From assembly GCA_015654745.1 (NCBI GenBank), contig JAATGH010000330.1, positions 1 to 51,928 on the forward strand: DNA of 51,928 nt, written 5' to 3'. This stretch comes from Enterobacterales bacterium. GTDB lineage: Bacteria > Pseudomonadota > Gammaproteobacteria > Enterobacterales > Enterobacteriaceae. A program made the translations under genes and the position numbers. Of the stretch, positions 47,023-51,928 are shown piece after piece (the stretch's first letter is position 1; each line of letters opens with the position of its first letter). Under the pieces are notes generated by a model. The model was given only the letters and a program-made list of their open reading frames with translations, had not been told where the DNA came from and did no database searches.

Positions 47023-48633
47023 TTAGCGGTTGGCGGCAACGCTGCGATCGGATTCGCCGGCGCGGGAAATATCAAAGACGGCGATTTCCTGCAGTAATAC
47101 TCCGGCCTGCTGTTTCAAGCTCTCGGCGGCGGCGGCGCTTTGTTGTACCAGCGCCGCGTTTTGTTGCGTCGCTTCATCCATCTGCACCACCGCTTTATTG
47201 ACCTGATCGATACCGGTATGCTGCTCTGTGGTGGCCAAGGTAATTTCCGCCATCAGATCGTTAACGCCTTGTACCGCGTCCACCACCTCTTTCATCGTGC
47301 TACCCGCCTCGTCCACCTGCTTGGAGCCGATATTCACCCGGTCCGCCGATTGACCAATCAGATCCTTAATCTCTTTGGCGGCCGTGGCGCTACGCTGCGC
47401 CAGGATGCGTACTTCCCCGGCCACCACGGCGAAACCCCGCCCTTGTTCACCGGCGCGCGCCGCTTCGACGGCGGCGTTCAGCGCCAGGATATTGGTCTGA
47501 AACGCAATACTTTCAATCACGGTAATGATTTGCGTCACTTTGCTGGAGCTTTCGGAGATTTCACGCATGGTCGCGACCACCCGCTGAACAACATGGCCGC
47601 CGCGAATCGCGACCTCCGATGCGCCGGTGGCCATCTGGTTACCCTGGCGGGCATTATCCGCGTTGTGTTTCACGGTGGCGGTTAACTGTTCCATACTGGC
47701 GGAGGTCTGTTCCAGCGACGCTGCCTGCGCTTCGGTTCGGCGGCTGAGGTCCTCATTCGCTGACGTAATTTCCGACGAGGCGCGGGCAATACTTTTGGCG
47801 GACGAAGCCACCTGACTCACTAATCGATATAGCTGCTCCTGCATGCGGGCAATGGCCACCAGCACACTGCCCTCGGCGGCTTTCGCCGCGCCCGCCACCT
47901 GGCTGAGATCGCCTTGGGCAATGCGCTGCACCACTTGCCCCAACACCGCCGGCTCAGCGCCTAACGCGCGCATTAGGCTACGGGTGATGGCCAATCCCAG
48001 CAGGATGGCCAGCGTCAGGGCGAAAATGCCGGCGCCCGCCAACATCAGCTGGGTGGTGCGAAACACGCGGCCTGACATATTGACGCTGTCCAGTGCGCGC
48101 TGCTGGCTGTATTTGAGGTAGAGCGTGGTGGCATTAAGCAGCGTCACCAATTGAGGACGCAGTTCACGATTCATCCGGTCAATGGCTTCGGCCTTTTTCT
48201 CAGCCAACGCCAGCGTGACGATGCCGCTGGCGAGGGGAGAATAAACCGCTTCACTGTTGACAATACCCTCTACCAGGCGACGGTCCATATCAGTAACGTC
48301 GGGATTTTGCACTATGGCCTGGCGCAATTTTGCCAGGGCACCGGCGCTGATCTGCTCAGCGAGTGCAACCTGCTTTTTGCCCGCCTCGATGTCGGCCGGT
48401 TCGCTGACCAAGACCAGTCCATAAATATCCAACGATCGGTCTTTAATGGCGCTCAGCATCAAATTTGCCAAAGACTCACGGGCGGAGACCTGTTCGACAT
48501 GGGTTTTAAACCGGGCATTAGCATCGCTCAATGCCTGGAAGGAAAGCACCGATACGGCCAAAACGGCGGCGACCAGTAATCCAAAGGCCAGCGTAAGCTG
48601 GGTACGTACCGTCGTAGCATGGCGAAATTGCAT
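47023..48633 (-). CDS. Methyl-accepting chemotaxis protein
   Basis: 536 residues from the ATG at 48633, chosen because GGGGAG lies 8 bases upstream; a longer frame to 48726 lacks one. Transmembrane helix 1 is about 11-32 and helix 2 about 189-212, enclosing a periplasmic 4-helix-bundle domain. HAMP region RSLMRALGAEPAVLGQVVQR, then the cytoplasmic hairpin with ESIAFQTNILALNAAVEAAR and AGEQGRGFAVVAGEVRILAQ (both close to family consensus). There is no C-terminal NWETF-type pentapeptide, so adaptation would depend on other receptors. It is directly upstream of the sugar-binding protein gene, a natural ligand-delivery partner. Confidence 0.93.
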   Translation of the reverse strand: MQFRHATTVRTQLTLAFGLLVAAVLAVSVLSFQALSDANARFKTHVEQVSARESLANLMLSAIKDRSLDIYGLVLVSEPADIEAGKKQVALAEQISAGALAKLRQAIVQNPDVTDMDRRLVEGIVNSEAVYSPLASGIVTLALAEKKAEAIDRMNRELRPQLVTLLNATTLYLKYSQQRALDSVNMSGRVFRTTQLMLAGAGIFALTLAILLGLAITRSLMRALGAEPAVLGQVVQRIAQGDLSQVAGAAKAAEGSVLVAIARMQEQLYRLVSQVASSAKSIARASSEITSANEDLSRRTEAQAASLEQTSASMEQLTATVKHNADNARQGNQMATGASEVAIRGGHVVQRVVATMREISESSSKVTQIITVIESIAFQTNILALNAAVEAARAGEQGRGFAVVAGEVRILAQRSATAAKEIKDLIGQSADRVNIGSKQVDEAGSTMKEVVDAVQGVNDLMAEITLATTEQHTGIDQVNKAVVQMDEATQQNAALVQQSAAAAESLKQQAGVLLQEIAVFDISRAGESDRSVAANR

Positions 48634-48945
48634 ATAGTTGACTCCCCGGGATAAGCGCAAGCTTATCTGCTGTCGCGAAAGAACGGCAATATAACGTGGG
48701 TAGAGATGCGAGTTATTTAAGTTCATTAAGCGATAGGGCGCGCGCTATTGTCGGCGCGCATTAGGACGGTAGGCAACGCTAGCGTCTGCATCAGTATTAA
48801 CGGCAGGGATAGCGAAAAGCTTTATCGGTAAAATCTTGTAATTCAGTTGATTAGATTTTTATTGCGCGTTGGATCAAATAAGGGCAAATCACGCGGTCCA
48901 AGCACCTTGTAAAATTTTCTCCAACTCCGTTTTTTTATCAAGTGG

Positions 48946-49908
48946 TTATCGGGCGATGAACAGATCGTTTCCGGCATCACGTATCGCGGCAATATGCTCC
49001 GGGCCGATGCCGCAGCAGCCGCCGACCAGGGTAGCGCCCAGGGCTATCCAGCGGCGGATCCACTGCAGATAGTTGGCCGGATCAAGATCGTCCCTGATGC
49101 GCGAAATACCGGCGTAAGGCTCGTCCGAAGGCGGCTCTGGCATAAAGGCGTTCGCATACACGCCCAACTCCACACCCGGAGTCGGCGAAGCATCAATAGT
49201 TCTACGGGCGGCAACGATGGCCTCGCCCATCACTTCCGGTTGGCTGCAATTAAACAATATTCCGGCGGCGCCCGCCGCCAGCGTCGCCGCCACGGCAGCC
49301 GCCACCGGCTCGCCCGAACGCAGCTCCGCTGGGCCGGTGCGTCCGGCTTCATCCTTTAAGGTATACGCCACGTATACCGGCAGCGCGCTCACACGTCTGA
49401 CCGCGCGCAGCGCCGTGAGCGCTTCCACGGTGGAACTTTGGGTCTCGATCAGCCAGAAGTCGATCCATGGCGCCAGCCCCGCCACCAGCGGTTCGAGAAT
49501 CTCATCCGCGCGGGCCGGGTTAAACTTTTCCGGCCGGTAGCTTTCAAACAGCGGCGGCAGCGAGCCGGCCACCCGAACGGGCGCCGGCCTAAGTCCTCCG
49601 CCCACGCCATCCGCCACCTGGCGGGCCAACCGCCCCGCCAGTGAGGCCAACCCGCGACCTTGACGGCTAAACCGCTCTTCCCCCAACATATGCGGCACCA
49701 GGCCAAAGCTGTTGGTGGTCAGTACCTGGGCGCCGCTATCGGCGTAAATTTGATGGGCGCGCGTTACAAACTCCGGCGCCTCGATCAACGCCAACGCCGA
49801 CCACTCCGGCAGGCGAAATGGCGCGCCTAATTGTTCTAATAAACGGCCCATACCGCCGTCGAGTAGAGTGATTCGGCGACGGGTACTGACGTTAGCGGCA
49901 TTGCTCAT
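48946..49908 (-). CDS. mmuM: Homocysteine S-methyltransferase
   Basis: 320 residues from the ATG at 49908 (GAGGAA 9 bases upstream); a longer frame to 49968 would overlap the permease gene. TIM-barrel methyltransferase: start ITLLDGGMGRLLEQLG, then TNSFGLVPHML. The zinc thiolate ligands are the Cys in ILFNCSQPEVM and the paired Cys in LVGGCCGIGPEHI. It transfers a methyl group from S-methylmethionine (or S-adenosylmethionine) to homocysteine to give methionine. It follows an ABC permease gene by 43 bases on the same strand, in place of the mmuP permease that accompanies mmuM in E. coli. Confidence 0.92.
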   Translation of the reverse strand: MSNAANVSTRRRITLLDGGMGRLLEQLGAPFRLPEWSALALIEAPEFVTRAHQIYADSGAQVLTTNSFGLVPHMLGEERFSRQGRGLASLAGRLARQVADGVGGGLRPAPVRVAGSLPPLFESYRPEKFNPARADEILEPLVAGLAPWIDFWLIETQSSTVEALTALRAVRRVSALPVYVAYTLKDEAGRTGPAELRSGEPVAAAVAATLAAGAAGILFNCSQPEVMGEAIVAARRTIDASPTPGVELGVYANAFMPEPPSDEPYAGISRIRDDLDPANYLQWIRRWIALGATLVGGCCGIGPEHIAAIRDAGNDLFIAR

Positions 49909-49951
49909 GATGTTCAATTCCTCAAGACGAATACAGCGCGTAGCCCTATGG

Positions 49952-50815
49952 CTAGCGGGGGGTGCCATGTGGTGTGTAACCCTGGCCGAAGTGGCGCTCC
50001 AGGCGCCCCTGGAACAGCTCCAGCACGATGGACATCAGCCAATAAATCGCGGCCGCGGTGGTGAGCATCTCCATATAATGATAGGTGCTGCGGCCATAGG
50101 ATTGCGCCAGAAAATTCAGCTCCCATAATCCCATTAATGATACCAGCGACGAGTCTTTCAGCATGGAAATAAACAGCGAACCGACCGGCGGTACGATGAT
50201 GCGCAACGCCTGCGGCGCTATCACATGCGTGATAATGATCGCCCGCGGCAACCCTAGCGCCATCGCGGCCTCGGTCTGGCCACGGGGTATGGCGATCACG
50301 CCGGCGCGGAGGGTTTCAGCCAGGTAAGCGCCATAATTAAAAGAGAGTGCAATGATGCCGGAACTAAAGGCACCCAGCACAACGCCCGCCTGGGGTAAGG
50401 CCAGATAGATAATCAATACCTGGACCAACAGCGGCGTGCCGCGAAACAGCGAGGTGTAAAACGTCGCACAGCCAAACGCAACGGCACTGGACGACAACCG
50501 GCCGGCGGCGGCCAGCACCCCCAGCAGGGTACAGAACACCATGGACAGCGCGGTAATCACCAGCGTTAACGCGGCACCCTGGATAAAACCGTCCGGCGAC
50601 AGCCGCAGGCCGAGCATAAACGGCAGTTTTTGCGCGATCAGGGCCACATCCAGGTCCATACGCGAAAACAACCCCACCAGTAGCGCCAGTAATAATATCC
50701 AGGTCATTATCGCCCGCAGCCGGAACCCCGCATGCCCCTGCCCAGGGATCCGGGCCACCGCCGCCGGCGTGGCCGTCACGGCGGTTTCGCCCACCGCGGG
50801 GGGTGACGGCAACAT
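49952..50815 (-). CDS. Polar amino acid ABC transporter permease
   Basis: 287 residues from the ATG at 50815, which overlaps the TAA of the binding-protein gene (TAATG). Five or so membrane helices; the HisMQ-type permease domain includes GAALTLVITALSMVFCTLLG near 78-97 and the EAA loop ETLRAGVIAIPRGQTEAAMA followed by LGLPRAI, which docks to the ATPase. It imports an amino acid or relative together with the upstream binding protein. No ATPase gene is in the window; the natural partner must be encoded elsewhere or shared. mmuM follows, suggesting a methionine-related substrate such as S-methylmethionine. Confidence 0.9.
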   Translation of the reverse strand: MLPSPPAVGETAVTATPAAVARIPGQGHAGFRLRAIMTWILLLALLVGLFSRMDLDVALIAQKLPFMLGLRLSPDGFIQGAALTLVITALSMVFCTLLGVLAAAGRLSSSAVAFGCATFYTSLFRGTPLLVQVLIIYLALPQAGVVLGAFSSGIIALSFNYGAYLAETLRAGVIAIPRGQTEAAMALGLPRAIIITHVIAPQALRIIVPPVGSLFISMLKDSSLVSLMGLWELNFLAQSYGRSTYHYMEMLTTAAAIYWLMSIVLELFQGRLERHFGQGYTPHGTPR

Positions 50816-51639
50816 TATTGCGCTGCCTGGGTGATATCTTCCCCCAGCCAATGGCGGGAGATATTCGCCAGCGTTCCGTCGGCGCGCAGGGCGTTTACCG
50901 TTTCCGCCACGGTCTGATCCCACTGCGCGTCCCCCTTGTCGGTGGCCACCCAGTTCGGTTCGGCATACAGCTCGCCGGCGATACGGAAACGATCGCTTTT
51001 GGCAATGCGGGCATTGGCGGTGGCCAGATCGGATACCACGGCATCCAGACGGGTACCGGCACCCAACGCCAGGTTCTGGAAGGCCACGGTTTCATCGGTG
51101 GGCACGATTTGTATATGATCAAACGGGAAGGTTATCGGTTTAGCGCCTGGAATCACTAAGGTTTTATTCAGGTAATTCTCGTAACTCGAACCAATGCCGA
51201 CACCAACCCTTTTGTTGTTCAGATCGGCGGCGCCGTGAATCTGTTTGTCATCTTTATTCACGACCAGCACCGCCGGCGAGCTGTAATAAGGCACCGGGAA
51301 GTTGAGCACTTTCGCCCGTTCGGTATTGGGCGTCATGGAGCAGATGCAGACATCCCAGCGCCCCTGCCATTTGCCGCCAACAATGGCTTCCCATCCCGGC
51401 GTGGCCAATTCCAGTTTCACCCCGAGTCTCTGCGCCACGGCTTTGGCCACGTCCACATCAAAACCCGCCAGTTGGTTATTTTCATCTATAAAGCCAAACG
51501 GCGGATAATCGTTAACCAGCACATCATGTAGGACTTTGGTCTGGTTAACCCGGTCTAAGGTCGCGCCGGCAAAAACCGCCTGCGACGCGGCCAGTGAAAA
51601 AGCGGTTAGCATAAACAGGGAAGAAAAAAAACGCTTCAT
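50815..51639 (-). CDS. Amino acid ABC transporter substrate-binding protein (family 3)
   Basis: 274 residues from the ATG at 51639; a longer frame to 51717 lacks a signal peptide at its N-terminus. The signal peptide is MKRFFSSLFMLTAFSLAASQ plus AVFA. Family-3 motifs: VNDYPPFGFIDENNQLAGFD, then DVDVAKAVAQRLGVKLELAT, SMTPNTERAKVLNFPVPYYS and RVGVGIGSSYE. It delivers a polar amino acid or derivative to the permease. First gene of an operon with the permease and mmuM, so a sulphur-containing ligand is likely but unproven. Confidence 0.9.
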   Translation of the reverse strand: MKRFFSSLFMLTAFSLAASQAVFAGATLDRVNQTKVLHDVLVNDYPPFGFIDENNQLAGFDVDVAKAVAQRLGVKLELATPGWEAIVGGKWQGRWDVCICSMTPNTERAKVLNFPVPYYSSPAVLVVNKDDKQIHGAADLNNKRVGVGIGSSYENYLNKTLVIPGAKPITFPFDHIQIVPTDETVAFQNLALGAGTRLDAVVSDLATANARIAKSDRFRIAGELYAEPNWVATDKGDAQWDQTVAETVNALRADGTLANISRHWLGEDITQAAQ

Positions 51640-51800
51640 TATTATTCCTGTGGGTAATGAGGTCTGATGCCATCTCCTTACCATACAGAACGTGCGATTT
51701 ATGCCAAATATCATCAAAGAATATCTTATGTGTTTTTCGGCTAACCCGTTGAAATATCTCCCGGCCCTGCTTCTGTCCAGCGTTATCCGGCGCGAGTGGG

Positions 51801-51928
51801 CTACTCGTGGTCATCCTGCAATTCCGGCATCGCCGGCGGCGGCGCCAACGGCAGGGAAATATAAAAACAGGCGCCGCCCTGAGGGCGGTTACCCGCGCGA
51901 ATATGACCATGATGCATTTCAATAATGG
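51801..51928 (-). CDS. Sensor histidine kinase, C-terminal end (runs off window)
   Basis: Only the last 42 codons are visible, ending at TAG (51801-51803). The reading IIEMHHGHIRAGNRPQGGAC matches the G2/G3 end of the HATPase_c domain (consensus 'IVExHGGxIxAxNRPxGGAxFxxxLP'), followed by YISLPLAPPP and an acidic tail (ELQDDHE). Membrane and sensor parts lie beyond the window. The GGACF style resembles KdpD-type kinases, but other families also match. Confidence 0.75.
   Translation of the reverse strand, partial: IIEMHHGHIRAGNRPQGGACFYISLPLAPPPAMPELQDDHE

Overview
The window looks like chromosomal DNA of an enterobacterium (Gammaproteobacteria, order Enterobacterales). Many genes have recognisable E. 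coli counterparts in E. coli-like order (frmR-frmA, srlA-srlE-srlB-srlD-gutM-srlR, rhaT/rhaB, fucO, kup, yobA). GC content is moderately high inside genes and low in several intergenic stretches. Between the intact genes lie many eroded gene fragments (oxidoreductase, efflux adaptor, grxB, LysR, MFS pump, acid-sugar dehydratase, diguanylate cyclase) and one gene broken by a single stop. This suggests a lineage undergoing gene loss, as in Sodalis-like or Pectobacteriaceae-like relatives; that placement is inference.

Positions 1-16.7 kb are an accessory region rich in electrophile and aldehyde chemistry. It holds a partial SnoaL-like protein, debris, a membrane metallophosphoesterase, the formaldehyde module frmR-frmA-gfa, two diverged inverted copies of a 4-oxalocrotonate-tautomerase-like gene flanking a monooxygenase, a dead grxB, an NAD-dependent epimerase and a secreted alpha/beta hydrolase, then a LysR regulator and an aldo/keto reductase. 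Next come a carboxymuconolactone-decarboxylase-like protein, an SDR broken by one stop codon, a YahK-like zinc alcohol dehydrogenase, an MFS remnant, and an EamA exporter with a TetR regulator. Both of the last two carry GACC-N4-GGTC operators resembling the NemR box.

Positions 16.8-22.5 kb encode a tripartite tricarboxylate transporter (TctC-TctB-TctA), a DppA-like binding protein, a CopC/YobA copper protein and a remnant of an L-talarate/galactarate dehydratase. Positions 22.6-32.5 kb hold kup and the most unusual unit of the window: a giant NifJ-like 2-oxoacid:ferredoxin oxidoreductase with its own C-terminal ferredoxin domain. It is translationally coupled (ATGA overlap) to a 946-residue flavoprotein that fuses a GltD-like module to an FNR/PyrK-like module, which are the two halves of an NfnAB-type transhydrogenase. 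Together they could carry electrons from 2-oxoacid to fused ferredoxin to NAD(P)H.

Positions 32.5-33.8 kb are AT-rich, with a MITE-like inverted repeat, a 9-bp tandem repeat and a GGDEF remnant. Positions 33.8-45.1 kb are mainly sugar metabolism: an AI-2E-family membrane protein, rhaT-rhaB (no rhaA, rhaD, rhaS or rhaR in the window), fucO, a LamB/YcsF (PxpA-like) protein, and a complete glucitol PTS operon in which a D-2-hydroxyacid dehydrogenase sits where E. coli has gutQ.

Positions 45.1-51.9 kb contain a chemoreceptor coupled to an orphan sugar-binding protein, an amino-acid-type ABC binding protein and permease coupled to a homocysteine S-methyltransferase, and the C-terminus of a histidine kinase running off the end. 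No tRNA, rRNA, CRISPR array or intact insertion sequence was seen.
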